Assembly: GCA_964388445.1 (NCBI GenBank)
Contig: CAYMAI010000005.1
Span: forward strand, 124,001 to 188,000
Direction of reading: 5' to 3'
From: CAYMAI01 sp964388445
Lineage (GTDB): Bacteria; 4484-113; JAGGVC01
Length of the DNA stretch: 64,000 nt
Each line of letters opens with the position of its first letter. Positions within the stretch are counted from its first letter, which is position 1. The translations under genes were made by a program, and so were the position numbers. Below the pieces are notes generated by a model, which did not search any database, had not been told where the DNA came from, and saw nothing but the letters and a program-made list of their open reading frames with translations. Positions 7,924 to 16,813 of the stretch are shown one piece after another.

Positions 7924-8832
7924 ATGGTGCTCGTCGCAGGCGCGACCGGATTCGTTGGCAGATATCTTGTTTCGCGGCTCGTTAGCGCCGGACTACCGGT
8001 GCGCGTCATCGCGAGAAAGCCGGGCCATGCCGACGCGATTTTGGGCCACAATAAAGAAATCGAAATCGTGCGCGGCGACCTATTGGAACAAGGCTCGATA
8101 ATCCGTGCGCTCGCGGCGGAAGATACGGTTGTCCATCTCGCAACGGCGTTATGCAGTCACGCCGAGGGCCGCTCGCCGGAGGAAATCGACCTGCGCATTA
8201 CGGCAAACCTTATTCGAGCTTGCGACGTTCCCAATCCGCCGCGGATAATTATGCTTTCGTCGCTTACGGATCCGAAATATTCAAGATCGACGTATTTTGC
8301 GGCGAAACTCGAAGCGGAAAAAATGCTTGCCTCAAGCGGTCTGCCATACGTGATTTTCAAATCCCCGCCGATTATCGGAAGATGGGGGATGATGTTTAGG
8401 CTGCTCGAAGCGGCGGTTTTCAATCAACGAATAATCTGGTTACTTAAAAACGTCAATACTCCCTGCCAGCCGATTTACGTTGGCGACGTCGCATCGTACT
8501 TGTTGAAAGCTATCGAAAGTTATGAAACGCGGGACAAGACGTACGAGATTGCCGGCAACGACGTCCTTTCCTATCACGATATTGTCGATCTTTTCGTGTC
8601 CGCAACCGGCGTCACCCGGCTTATCGTCCCCTTGCCTTTCAATCCGTTGGGCCAAGCCGCAAAATACTTTTCGCGGCACACCGGCCTCCCCGTGCGAGCG
8701 ATCAGAATCATTTTGGAAGAAACCGCGGTTCCGATGACGCTAGAAGATTCCAGCGTTTATACGGATTTTCCAGATATAAGACCAATCGGATACATGGACG
8801 CCGTCGTGAAGTCGTTTAAAGAAGTTCTTTGA
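7924..8832 (+). CDS. NAD(P)-binding epimerase/NDUFA9-like protein (atypical SDR)
   Basis: A 302-residue Rossmann-fold protein of the extended/atypical short-chain dehydrogenase group. The nucleotide-binding motif GATGFVGR is at residues 6-13; GDLL and VVHLATAL follow in the order of NAD-dependent epimerases and the NmrA/complex-I NDUFA9-like branch; YFAAK matches the catalytic YxxxK. Many relatives bind sugar nucleotides or act as assembly or quinone-related factors, so the substrate is open. GGGGAGGG lies upstream of the ATG at a good distance. It converges with the histidine kinase gene, only eight bases separating the two stop codons. Confidence 0.8.
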   Translation: MVLVAGATGFVGRYLVSRLVSAGLPVRVIARKPGHADAILGHNKEIEIVRGDLLEQGSIIRALAAEDTVVHLATALCSHAEGRSPEEIDLRITANLIRACDVPNPPRIIMLSSLTDPKYSRSTYFAAKLEAEKMLASSGLPYVIFKSPPIIGRWGMMFRLLEAAVFNQRIIWLLKNVNTPCQPIYVGDVASYLLKAIESYETRDKTYEIAGNDVLSYHDIVDLFVSATGVTRLIVPLPFNPLGQAAKYFSRHTGLPVRAIRIILEETAVPMTLEDSSVYTDFPDIRPIGYMDAVVKSFKEVL

Positions 8833-8840
8833 CCTTGCCG

Positions 8841-11018
8841 CTACTGAACCAGTTCCGCTTTATCTTCAACGTCTTCAACGATGTCCAAAAGCGACGACGG
8901 CGACGCTTCGGGAAAACGCAAAGTGAATTCCGTTCCTTCGCCCAGCTCGCTTTTAACGCTTACTTTGCCCGATTGCGATTCGACGATACCGTAAACAACC
9001 GCCAGTCCGAGTCCCGTTCCCTTGCCGACTTCTTTGGTCGTGTAAAAGGGGTCGAATATGCGGTTCAAGTTTTGAGGCGAAATGCCCATTCCGTTGTCCG
9101 CAATAGTGATTTCAATGTAATTCCCCTCTTCCGATTCTATTTTACGGCCGGCAATTTTTATTCGTCCCCCTTGCGGCAGGGCGTCGCGCGCGTTTACGAG
9201 CAGGTTAACCAGCATCTGGTCGAATTCGATGGGGCTGAAAAAAAGGTGGAGCGGCGAATCGGGAAACGACTTTTCGAGGGCGATGTCGAGGTGGCGAGGC
9301 AGAATGAAGATTTCCAATATCCTTTCTACGGAATCCTTTACGTCGATTATTTCCCGTGCGGTTTTCGAACCTTGGGCGAACGTCAAGAGCTGTTTGACAA
9401 GTCTGCTGCCGCGTCTTCCGAGTTTGAGTATCCGTTCCAGAATTTCCTTTTGTCTCGAGTCCGCCAGTTTGCGCTCTTCCAGCATTTCGGCGAATCCGAT
9501 AATACCGCCGATAACGTTGTTGAAGTCATGCGCGATTCCTCCCGCAAGCGTGCCGATGGATTCGAGCTTTTGGGTGTGAAACAGCTTGCGCTCCAGTTCG
9601 CGCTGGGCCGTGACGTCGATAACATGTCCCAAAAGCGCCGGAGCGCCTTGATATTCGATTTTTTCGGTTCTGATGGACAAAACCTTTTCTTCTCCGCGCT
9701 TTGTCACTATGCGCGTGTCGTCAGGCATCGGCTGCCAATTCCCGCCCAATTTGTAAACCACGTTTTCGACGAATTTGTCCCGGTCGTCGGGATGGATATA
9801 TTCGAGAGCGTCCATCGTATTAAGCTCGTCGAGGGAAAAGCCGGTAATTGCTTCGAACCGCGGGTTGCAGAATTGATATGAGCTTCCCGAATAAACGAAA
9901 ACGCCGCTTATCGAGCTGTTGACCACACGCTTATATTTGACTTCGGATTGAATCAGCTGGGACAGATAACTTTCCAGTTCGCCCTTCATTTTTATAAAGC
10001 TGGCCAAAAGCTGGTCGATTTCGTCGCCCGCCAATTTGCGAGGCGTGGGCACTTTGACCGGCTCGCCGGACAGCAGGCTGCCGATTGCGGTGTTGAGCGT
10101 AGTAATTCGATTTACGATGTAAAAGCTGAAAACGAACGCAGCTACTGCGGCGGTCAGCGCGACGAGCGCGAAAATAAGAATGGACATTCTATCGAGGACG
10201 GTTTTGACTTCGATTAAGTCGTCGTCCGGCGATTCGATTTTTATAATCCCGTAAACCTGTCCCCGGTCGCTTAAAATCGGTGCGACAACCGCGGTCGCGA
10301 AAACCGAACGGCCCTCTTCGAATACGTATTGAGTTCCATCCGTGAACTTGCGGAAAAGAATGTCCCAATCGGATTTTTCCAGCGACCGCGCCACGTTCGT
10401 ATGAAAGCCGCTTGCGACCGGAGTAGTGCCGGAATATATAACGAACGGCAACCTTGCCGCGTTTTCCGGCCTGCGCGCCAGAACATCTTCTACGGTCCTT
10501 CCGATTAGAACTATCCCTCTCGAATTGTCCTCTTCGAGATTCATTAAATGCGCGGCGGCGACAACCCAAAGGCCGCCCGCGATTTGCTCGATGGTAGAGC
10601 CCAATTCGATTTGTCCGTCCGCCGGCCACAGTTTTTTGGCGATTTTCGAAGCGCTTTCGCGCGACCAAGGGCCGCGAATGTAAATGGGCTCGCCGCTCAG
10701 GTTAAATGCGGCGAACGCCAGGTTGTTTTCTTCGTCCGACAGCCTTTCGTTGATTTCCGCGATGGCGCTGTTGTTTATGGACGATTCAGTTGCATTGTAA
10801 AGTGCGCCCCACCTGGAAAAAGAACGCGCCTCCGACTTGACATCTCCAAGCCCGCTCAAAAGGGCGAGTTTTACCGATTCGAGTTCCTTGAGCAGCCGCC
10901 CCTGCTGAATATTGGCGAGGCCGATGTTTATATAATGACTCGTGATGTAATAGAACACTAGCACGGGCAGAAGCGCCGTAATGGGAAACAGCACAAGATA
11001 CTTGTAGCGGATTGACAT
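8841..11018 (-). CDS. Membrane-bound PAS sensor histidine kinase
   Basis: A 725-residue sensor kinase. An N-terminal membrane segment (about residues 8-26) is followed by a periplasmic region of about 220 residues resembling CHASE4-type sensors, a second membrane helix (ILIFALVALTAAVAAFVFSF), a HAMP-like linker, a PAS domain (VVNSSISGVFVYSGSSYQFC ... YIHPDDRDKF), the HisKA box with phospho-acceptor His in GGIAHDFNNV (about residue 497), and an HATPase_c domain (NLLVNARDAL, ADNGMGIS, GKGTGLGLAV). No receiver domain or cognate regulator gene is adjacent, so it is an orphan kinase here. The ATG at 11018 is preferred over an upstream GTG that falls inside the -10 box. Confidence 0.9.
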   Translation of the reverse strand: MSIRYKYLVLFPITALLPVLVFYYITSHYINIGLANIQQGRLLKELESVKLALLSGLGDVKSEARSFSRWGALYNATESSINNSAIAEINERLSDEENNLAFAAFNLSGEPIYIRGPWSRESASKIAKKLWPADGQIELGSTIEQIAGGLWVVAAAHLMNLEEDNSRGIVLIGRTVEDVLARRPENAARLPFVIYSGTTPVASGFHTNVARSLEKSDWDILFRKFTDGTQYVFEEGRSVFATAVVAPILSDRGQVYGIIKIESPDDDLIEVKTVLDRMSILIFALVALTAAVAAFVFSFYIVNRITTLNTAIGSLLSGEPVKVPTPRKLAGDEIDQLLASFIKMKGELESYLSQLIQSEVKYKRVVNSSISGVFVYSGSSYQFCNPRFEAITGFSLDELNTMDALEYIHPDDRDKFVENVVYKLGGNWQPMPDDTRIVTKRGEEKVLSIRTEKIEYQGAPALLGHVIDVTAQRELERKLFHTQKLESIGTLAGGIAHDFNNVIGGIIGFAEMLEERKLADSRQKEILERILKLGRRGSRLVKQLLTFAQGSKTAREIIDVKDSVERILEIFILPRHLDIALEKSFPDSPLHLFFSPIEFDQMLVNLLVNARDALPQGGRIKIAGRKIESEEGNYIEITIADNGMGISPQNLNRIFDPFYTTKEVGKGTGLGLAVVYGIVESQSGKVSVKSELGEGTEFTLRFPEASPSSLLDIVEDVEDKAELVQ

Positions 11019-11027
11019 CCCAGAATT

Positions 11028-11033
11028 AGTATA
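11028..11033 (-). promoter_or_regulatory. -10 box of the histidine kinase gene (leaderless arrangement)
   Basis: On the minus strand TATACT lies nine bases before the ATG at 11018, with no ribosome-binding site between them. Transcription would start at or next to the start codon. Confidence 0.4.
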
Positions 11034-11079
11034 CACAAAACGGCCGATTTGAGTTAATTCGGAAGGTCGTCCGATATGT

Positions 11080-11109
11080 TTGGACTTATCTTGCCGGTTG
11101 TGTTAGCAT
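11080..11109 (+). promoter_or_regulatory. Promoter of the lytic transglycosylase-like gene
   Basis: TTGGAC (11080-11085), an 18-base spacer and TAGCAT (11104-11109), 38 bases before the ATG at 11148. Confidence 0.35.
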
Positions 11110-11147
11110 GACCGTCCCTTAGGGGTAAGGGTACAGGAGACATCACC

Positions 11148-11807
11148 ATGCACTCTGTAAGTCCGGCTCGCAAGAGCCGTATTTTTGCATCGGCGGTTTT
11201 GGCCGCCGTATTTGTTTTTACGGCGCTTATTCCTGCGGAAGCCGTCGAGCGTCCGCCGCTCGCTTACTATTGGGCGAACGGCAATGCAACGCAGGCCTTT
11301 ATGAGCGAATACCTCGAATCGGAATGGGGTCTCGCCGGTCCGAATACGAACGAACTCGTCGGCTGGGTGTTCAAATACTCCAAACAGCACGAGACCGATC
11401 CGCTAGTTCAGCTTGCCCGGATATTGAAAGAAAGCAAAGGCCGCCATTATTCGCTTAACGCACGCGGCGAGCGAACGGTGCTTAGGGGCGGCTCGCGCGA
11501 AATAGGCTTTTCACAGATTCATCCGTTCTGGATTGGAAAAACGGTTGCGGGCACCAAACTTACGTCCGAAATGCTTTTCGACCCGGAAGGAAACGTACAC
11601 GCAGGAATAATTTTGTACAAGCGCTACGACTATGGCGATTATTTGATGGCGCTTACGAATTACAACAATCCGAAGGCGAAAAATCCCACGCGCTATGCCA
11701 AAGACATCGAGCGCATATATTTCCGGACGATTTCGCTTTACAGGTCATTTATGAACCGGCCCCAGCCGGTAGATTCCGCCGTCGGCTCCGCGATAGTTGT
11801 GAGCTGA
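11148..11807 (+). CDS. Lysozyme-like (SLT-type) secreted transglycosylase
   Basis: A 219-residue exported protein with a signal peptide (residues 1-31, ending AEA). The core follows the soluble lytic transglycosylase order: a helix with the candidate catalytic Glu in LARILKESKGRH, then GSREIGFSQIHPFW in the place of the 'G..GLMQ' motif, and ALTNYNNP in the place of the 'AYNAG' motif. Such enzymes cleave the MurNAc-GlcNAc bond with 1,6-anhydro product formation. The motifs deviate from E. coli Slt, so the family call is good but the exact class is not. The gene is followed at 130 bases by icd. Confidence 0.75.
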   Translation: MHSVSPARKSRIFASAVLAAVFVFTALIPAEAVERPPLAYYWANGNATQAFMSEYLESEWGLAGPNTNELVGWVFKYSKQHETDPLVQLARILKESKGRHYSLNARGERTVLRGGSREIGFSQIHPFWIGKTVAGTKLTSEMLFDPEGNVHAGIILYKRYDYGDYLMALTNYNNPKAKNPTRYAKDIERIYFRTISLYRSFMNRPQPVDSAVGSAIVVS

Positions 11808-11939
11808 TTCTCGTTTTTGAGTCCGACTTTGATATTCACATCGAAATAGCCAAATTCCTTGCGCGCCAACGCGCGCACGGCTATATTCACTTGGGCACTT
11901 TGTGCTTCGTTTCTCAAATTAGCAAGGAGAACTACTGCA

Positions 11940-13358
11940 ATGGCCGCATCGGACGTCAATTTTGAAAAACTAATCGCGCCCTCGCAGGGCGAAAGGTTCA
12001 CATTCGACTCCTCGGGCGATCCCGATACGCCCGACAACCCGGTTGTCTGTCTTATCGAAGGGGACGGAATCGGAAGAACTTTCGACGGAGTGCCCGGCAT
12101 AACCGAAACTTCGGTCGAAGTAATCGATGCCGCGGTCGAAAAGGCATACGGCGGAAAAAGAAAAATCGAGTGGTTCAACGTTCACGCCGGCGACGCATCG
12201 CGAGAAATATATTTTCCCGATGTTACCGACGAAGACCTGAAAGGACTTCCGCCCCAGCGCCAGCGCGACTGCTATCTTCCGCAGGATACGCTCAAAGCGA
12301 TAGACTATTACAAAGTCGCTTTGAAAGGCCCGCTAACTACGCCCATCGGCGGAGGATTTTCCAGCATAAACGTGGCGCTCCGCCAAATATTCAATCTGTA
12401 TGTCTGCCTTCGTCCGGTGCGCCATTATCCCGGCGTCCCCGCACCGAACGTAAACGCGCCGAAAGTCAACATGCACCTATTCCGGGAAAACGCCGAGGAC
12501 GTTTATATGGGCGTCGAGGAAGTCGGAGGAACGGAGCGGGCGCAGAAAATTATCAACCTGTTGAACGAAGAGTTGGATTACAAAAACAGGCTTGCGGAAC
12601 CGATTAAGCTTTCAAGCGGCGTCGGAATCAAACCGATAAGCCCCGAAGGTACGAAAAGGCTCGTAAGGCGCGCGATTAAATATGCCATAAACCTCGGTCT
12701 TCCCTCCGTAACGCTCGTACACAAGGGCAACATCATGAAATTCACTGAAGGCGCGTTTAAAAATTGGGGTTACGAAATCGCCAAAGAGGAATTCCGCGAC
12801 AAAATCGTGACCGAAGACGAGCTGTGGGCGGACGGCGACACTTTCCGCGGAGGCGCGCCGAAAGGAAATCCGGGCGGCAGGATTTTGGTAAAAGACAGAA
12901 TCGCGGACAGCATGTTCCAGCAGATTCAGCTTCGTCCCGAAGATTACAGCGTAATAGCGACGCCGAATTTGAACGGAGATTATCTGTCGGATGCGCTTGC
13001 TGCGCTCGTCGGCGGACTGGGGCTTGCGCCCGGCGCGAACATCGGCGACGGCGCTGCGATTTTCGAGGCGACGCACGGAACGGCTCCGAAATACACCGGG
13101 CAGGACAAAGCCAATCCCGGCAGCATTATTCTTTCCGGCGTGCTCATGCTTCGCTGGATGGGCTGGGCGGAAGCGGCGGATTTAATCGAGCGCGGCATCG
13201 AAACGACCATAAACGAAAGCGCCGAAGCCGCGTCGAAAGGTCCCGGCGGCAAGCTGTATGTCACTTACGACATCGCCCGCCAGTTCGAAGGCTATTCCGA
13301 GAAGGACGGAGTGAAGGCCAGCGAATTCGGCAAGCGTATAATCCAAAATATGGCTTAA
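11940..13358 (+). CDS. icd: Isocitrate dehydrogenase, NADP-type
   Basis: Oxidatively decarboxylates isocitrate to 2-oxoglutarate in the TCA cycle. The 472-residue protein shows the prokaryotic IDH signature: LIEGDGIGR, TTPIGGGFSSINVALRQ (substrate-phosphate loop with the serine that is phosphorylated in E. coli), VCLRPVRHYPG, FRENAEDVYMGVE, the KGNIMKFTEGAFKNWGYE segment, and the NLNGDYLSDA / ATHGTAPKYTG coenzyme region. The latter is typical for NADP-dependent enzymes. The ATG at 11940 has AAGGAGAA upstream; a longer in-frame extension (from 11859) lacks a site. The next gene (Rid-like) follows after 30 bases. Confidence 0.95.
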   Translation: MAASDVNFEKLIAPSQGERFTFDSSGDPDTPDNPVVCLIEGDGIGRTFDGVPGITETSVEVIDAAVEKAYGGKRKIEWFNVHAGDASREIYFPDVTDEDLKGLPPQRQRDCYLPQDTLKAIDYYKVALKGPLTTPIGGGFSSINVALRQIFNLYVCLRPVRHYPGVPAPNVNAPKVNMHLFRENAEDVYMGVEEVGGTERAQKIINLLNEELDYKNRLAEPIKLSSGVGIKPISPEGTKRLVRRAIKYAINLGLPSVTLVHKGNIMKFTEGAFKNWGYEIAKEEFRDKIVTEDELWADGDTFRGGAPKGNPGGRILVKDRIADSMFQQIQLRPEDYSVIATPNLNGDYLSDALAALVGGLGLAPGANIGDGAAIFEATHGTAPKYTGQDKANPGSIILSGVLMLRWMGWAEAADLIERGIETTINESAEAASKGPGGKLYVTYDIARQFEGYSEKDGVKASEFGKRIIQNMA

Positions 13359-13388
13359 TTCAATCGACTCCCGGTATCAGTTTCCGTT

Positions 13389-13772
13389 ATGGAAATAGAA
13401 AAATACTCTACGGGAAACGTTTGGGAAGCCGCGGCCGGCTATTCGCGCGCGGCGCGCGCCGGAAACACGATATACACGGCTGGCACAATTGCCGCGGACG
13501 AAACCGGCAAAATTCACGGCGAAAATTGCTACGAGCAGTGCAAATACATTTTTGAAAAGCTTTCGAAAGCTCTAGATGCGCTAGGCGGCAGCCTGTTGGG
13601 AACGGTCAAAACGGTTTGTTATTTGGCCGATATGGCCGATGCGGAAGGATTTATGCGCGCCCACGCGGAGACGTTCGGCGGCATCCGCCCAACTGCAACT
13701 TGTGTTGCCGTTTCGAAGCTGTTCGGCGGCGCGCTTGCGGAAATCGAAATCGTGGCGGTGATACCGGACTAG
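13389..13772 (+). CDS. RidA/YjgF-family protein with altered active-site arginine
   Basis: A 127-residue member of the YjgF/YER057c/UK114 family, recognisable from GNTIYTAGTIAADETGKI, the LGGSLLGTVKTVCYLADM strand-helix and the C-terminal CVAVSKLFGGALAEIEIVAV. In RidA the arginine that binds the carboxylate of the 2-aminoacrylate-type imine lies in 'VEVARLP'; here the aligned residue is Lys. Subfamilies lacking this Arg do not show RidA imine deaminase activity, so the function is probably different. It follows icd by 30 bases and may be co-transcribed. Confidence 0.85.
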   Translation: MEIEKYSTGNVWEAAAGYSRAARAGNTIYTAGTIAADETGKIHGENCYEQCKYIFEKLSKALDALGGSLLGTVKTVCYLADMADAEGFMRAHAETFGGIRPTATCVAVSKLFGGALAEIEIVAVIPD

Positions 13773-13845
13773 CAATATCGTGTAATAGCACGAGCAGGAG
13801 CGCGCGTTTTCTTCCCGAAATCTGAGCAATAAAATCCAATATCTG

Positions 13846-13861
13846 TATAAAACTGTATAAT
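13846..13861 (+). promoter_or_regulatory. Tandem -10 boxes
   Basis: TATAAA (13846-13851) and TATAAT (13856-13861) in an AT-rich patch about 50 bases upstream of the ATG at 13907. No strong -35 hexamer is seen. Confidence 0.45.
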
Positions 13862-13906
13862 TTAGTCGTTCCGCGAGGACGGAGAGTTAATTAAGGGAGC
13901 CTGAAA

Positions 13907-14392
13907 ATGAAGCGCAAAGCGGCGCCCCCGCAGGCGAGGGCGCTTAGGGAAACGGCGCATTTCGTCATATACGGCGTTTCCCGGAAATATAAGGGCTACG
14001 GCTTCGACGCCGCGGCCGCCATCGCAAAAATGCGTCCCGATGCGCGATTTACTTTCGTTCATCCCGTCCCGGACGCCTTTCAAAACCCGATTTTTTCCGG
14101 ATCGATCAAGGCGGAGTTCGCCAAATCCGCGAACGCGATAAGCGACCCGCGAAAATGCATGGCGGTAATCGCGCTTGCCGGCAGCGACGCCGAATCCGCG
14201 CTGAGCGACGCCATTTCATCCGGAATCGGAAAGATTTGGCTGGCGATGAACGCGAACACGGAAGCGGCGCGCAAGCTTGCAAGCAGCAACGGAAGGAAGG
14301 TTTTCACGGGCTGTCCCATTCTTTTCGTTGACAAACCGGACGGGTTTCACGCGTTCCATAAATGGCTTGCAAAGCTGTTTGGCAAAGTTTAA
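13907..14392 (+). CDS. CoA-binding-like (YccU-type) protein
   Basis: A 161-residue protein with the outline of the CoA_binding_2 family: a first strand FVIYGVSRKYKGYGFDAA in place of the usual 'VVGASPNP', a strand-helix around AVIALAGSDAESALSDA, GIGKIWLAMNANTEAARKLA in place of 'K.VWLQ.G..NEEA', and VFTGCPILFV in place of the 'V...C...EH' end. The basic N-terminal 15 residues are not part of the fold. These proteins bind CoA or nucleotides, but their role is unknown. Similarity is by pattern and the key loop is not canonical. Confidence 0.6.
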   Translation: MKRKAAPPQARALRETAHFVIYGVSRKYKGYGFDAAAAIAKMRPDARFTFVHPVPDAFQNPIFSGSIKAEFAKSANAISDPRKCMAVIALAGSDAESALSDAISSGIGKIWLAMNANTEAARKLASSNGRKVFTGCPILFVDKPDGFHAFHKWLAKLFGKV

Positions 14393-14396
14393 GGCG

Positions 14397-14437
14397 GCGG
14401 AACATCCCGTGACGGCGTAAGCCGCCGGCGGTTCCGC
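14397..14437. repeat. Inverted repeat downstream of the CoA-binding-like gene
   Basis: GCGGAAC (14397-14403) and GTTCCGC (14431-14437) flank a shorter GGCG-TAA-GCC hairpin. It starts four bases after the stop codon at 14392 and could end the transcript, although it lacks a proper T tract. Confidence 0.35.
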
Positions 14438-14462
14438 GTTTCGCGGCGGCGGGGCGTTCATA

Positions 14463-14468
14463 TATAAT
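14463..14468 (+). promoter_or_regulatory. -10 box of the lipid-kinase-like gene (leaderless arrangement)
   Basis: TATAAT seven bases before the ATG at 14476, with no ribosome-binding site in between. No good -35 is seen. Confidence 0.5.
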
Positions 14469-14475
14469 CTTTAGG

Positions 14476-15099
14476 ATGGGATCCTCGACCGAATCCGGCG
14501 TCCGCTACCGCCACTATTTGCGCAAAGGCGTTCATCTGTTGCTCGGTGTTTTCGCGCTCGGGCTGAAATACGTCGAGCCGCCGATTCACGTGTGGCTTAT
14601 GATATTGCCCGCTCTCGTCGCATGGATACTGCGCCCTCACTGGAAATTCGTCATCCAAATGGCGCGGCCCGTCGAATTGCGCGACGGCGTAATGTGGGGA
14701 GTGCGCTATTACTTCGGCACGCTTTTGATAATCGCAATACTTTTCCCCGGTTCTCCCGAAATTCTCGGAGCGGCCTGGCTGGTAATAGCCTTGGGAGACG
14801 GTCTTTCGGCGACCGTCGGCGGCCCGGAATCCGTGCCTGTCCCATGGAACAAAAAGAAAAGGCTTTACGGCACGTTCGCATGTTTTGCCGGTGCAATGTC
14901 CGGGCTTTTGATTGCCCAATACTGGTTTGGCGGGTTCATTTCACCTGCGGCTTTTGTACAATCCGCGGTTATCGGGCTTGCCGCCGCGGTCGTCGAAAGC
15001 CTCGACACTCCCCTCGACGACAACCTTCTGTTGGGGCTTCTAGTGGCTACCCTTTGCTGGCTGACGGGTTTCTTTACCGGCGTACCCGCTTGGGGATGA
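14476..15099 (+). CDS. Phytol/dolichol kinase-like membrane protein (CTP transferase family)
   Basis: A 207-residue polytopic membrane protein with about six or seven hydrophobic helices. The diagnostic stretch is LVIALGDGLSATVGG followed by KKKRLYGTFACF. It corresponds to the 'GDG.A..vG...G......KS..GS' signature of the VTE5/SEC59 group of CTP-dependent phytol, farnesol or dolichol kinases and their CDP-diglyceride synthetase relatives. A role in isoprenoid-alcohol phosphorylation is therefore likely; which alcohol is unknown. Translation appears leaderless. The stop codon overlaps the ATG of a 40-codon frame (ATGA). Confidence 0.75.
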   Translation: MGSSTESGVRYRHYLRKGVHLLLGVFALGLKYVEPPIHVWLMILPALVAWILRPHWKFVIQMARPVELRDGVMWGVRYYFGTLLIIAILFPGSPEILGAAWLVIALGDGLSATVGGPESVPVPWNKKKRLYGTFACFAGAMSGLLIAQYWFGGFISPAAFVQSAVIGLAAAVVESLDTPLDDNLLLGLLVATLCWLTGFFTGVPAWG

Positions 15100-15218
15100 A
15101 AGCGGGCGAATTCGTCCGCGTATCGGGCCGCGCCGAGCGGCGGATTGCCGGCATCGAACAATCGAAAAATCGAAGCGTCTATACGCTGCTTGCAATCGGC
15201 GATTCGATTGCAGGGTAG
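15096..15218 (+). CDS. Possible small basic protein coupled to the lipid-kinase-like gene
   Basis: A 40-codon frame starts at an ATGA overlap with the preceding gene, with GGGG just upstream. The product begins MKAGEFVRVSGRAERRIAG and looks like a short beta-rich, KOW-like or SH3-like fragment with basic residues. It ends 41 bases before the protease gene. Evidence is the coupling geometry and a coding-like composition only. Confidence 0.35.
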   Translation: MKAGEFVRVSGRAERRIAGIEQSKNRSVYTLLAIGDSIAG

Positions 15219-15259
15219 TAAGCCCTTGAACCGGCATTTCTCACGTTTGGAGGTGTCAA

Positions 15260-16708
15260 ATGAACTATTTCGATCCGGAATCTGAAGCAAGGAAAGACGC
15301 GGACGAGACCGCCGAGTCTCAACCGGCTCCGTTTGCGGCGCCGCCGGCTACGGCCGCTACGGCATCGCGTCAGCAGGTGCCCGCCGGATGGCGCGCGGCG
15401 TTCATCTTTCTCATGCTCGTAATCGTCGTGCAATTCGCATATATCATTGCGCAGACGAATAAAAAACAAACGGTAATCTGGCATGGAGCGGCTTCGAATA
15501 CGGCTGTGCCCGCCGCTTTCGACCAAACTCCGAAGAACGGCGGAACCCCGTTTTCATACGAGGCTCCGACGGACGTATATTGGGTTGCCGACCTAGCGGA
15601 AAAAGCGTTGCCGTTCGTGGTCAGCATTCGCACCGAGACGTTTACGAAAGAAGAGCGCGAACAGCTGAACGGCGGCGGCGGCAACGACAATCAAAGCGGC
15701 GGCGAGCTGTTCAATCAGCTTCCTAACGAAGGCGGACAAAGCGGAGAAAACCAGCTCGACGAATTTTTCAAGTTTTTCGAGCGGCGCGGAATGCAGATGG
15801 ACCCCGAGCAATTTCGCCGTTTTCACGACTTCGATATGCCTCCGATGCAGGGCCAGGGAAGCGGCTTCATTATCTCAGAAGACGGTTACATTGTGACGAA
15901 CGCACACGTCGTCGCAAATTTCGACAAATTTCTTATTCAAACCAACGACGGGACGGAATATAAAGGAACGCTCGTCGGACGCGACGACCTCAAAGACGTG
16001 GCAGTAATCAAAATCGAGGCGAAGGGACTCAAGTTCGCGGTACTCGGCGACAGCGAAAAAGTCAGGCCTGGCGAGCCCGCAATCGCCATCGGCAGTCCCT
16101 TCGGGCTTCGCGAAACCGTAACCAGCGGCATAGTCAGCACGGTCGGACGCTCGCCCGGAGACGTCGGAATGATCGACGATCCGCGATCGAATCGCGAGCT
16201 TATTCAAACCGACGCCGCGATTCACCCGGGCAATTCCGGCGGCCCGCTTCTCAACGCGCGCGGCGAGGTAATCGGCATAAATCAAGCGATAATCGCGCAG
16301 GCAAACCGCATAGGTTTCGCCATTCCGATAAACAGCGTGAAGCGCTCTATCGAAAGCATCATCAAGGACGGCGATGTCAAATATCCCGGGCTTGGAATTC
16401 AAATACAGACGATCGACGAGCAGCTGGCCGAGCAGTACAAGCTTCAAGTTAAAGAAGGCGTCATTGTCAAGGAAGTAACGAAAGGCATGCCCGGCGACAA
16501 TGCGGGACTTCAAGCAGGCGACATTATCGTTGAAATGGACGGCAAGAAAATAGTGACCAACGTAGAACTCATCGAAGAAATACAGAAGCACGACGTCGGC
16601 GACAAAATCACGCTTGTCGTATTTCCGCGCGGCAATCCGCCCGCGAAGCAGGTTCTAATCGTTCTCGGCGCGCTCGATTTCAAGGACGAAGTGCCTTGGA
16701 ACAGGTAA
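15260..16708 (+). CDS. HtrA/DegP-family serine protease, membrane-anchored, one PDZ
   Basis: A 482-residue envelope protease. Residues about 45-66 form a single membrane anchor (FIFLMLVIVVQFAYIIA) after a cytosolic Pro/Ala-rich tail. A Gly/Gln/Asn-rich linker (GGGGNDNQSGG) precedes the trypsin-like domain with an intact triad: His216 in TNAHVV, Asp246 in DLKDVAVI, Ser326 in HPGNSGGP. One PDZ domain follows (about 380-470; VKEVTKGMPGDNAGLQAGDI). The anchored single-PDZ layout is that of DegS/HtrA of Gram-positive type rather than soluble DegP. It degrades or senses misfolded envelope proteins. TGGAGGTG gives a good ribosome site. Its terminator lies inside the 3' end of the convergent lipB. 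Confidence 0.94.
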   Translation: MNYFDPESEARKDADETAESQPAPFAAPPATAATASRQQVPAGWRAAFIFLMLVIVVQFAYIIAQTNKKQTVIWHGAASNTAVPAAFDQTPKNGGTPFSYEAPTDVYWVADLAEKALPFVVSIRTETFTKEEREQLNGGGGNDNQSGGELFNQLPNEGGQSGENQLDEFFKFFERRGMQMDPEQFRRFHDFDMPPMQGQGSGFIISEDGYIVTNAHVVANFDKFLIQTNDGTEYKGTLVGRDDLKDVAVIKIEAKGLKFAVLGDSEKVRPGEPAIAIGSPFGLRETVTSGIVSTVGRSPGDVGMIDDPRSNRELIQTDAAIHPGNSGGPLLNARGEVIGINQAIIAQANRIGFAIPINSVKRSIESIIKDGDVKYPGLGIQIQTIDEQLAEQYKLQVKEGVIVKEVTKGMPGDNAGLQAGDIIVEMDGKKIVTNVELIEEIQKHDVGDKITLVVFPRGNPPAKQVLIVLGALDFKDEVPWNR

Positions 16709-16813
16709 TTCCGTGCGGCGAAGTAATTTGGATAGTGGCGCACGAAGACCGAATCTGTCCGGAATGCGCCGGGAAATTACTGTAACTGCAAATTAACCGG
16801 CTTCTAAATCCTC

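Noticed and set aside
8829..9881. A 350-codon frame antisense to the histidine kinase
   Set aside because: The opposite strand has clear HisKA, HATPase and PAS motifs in correct order; this frame has none.
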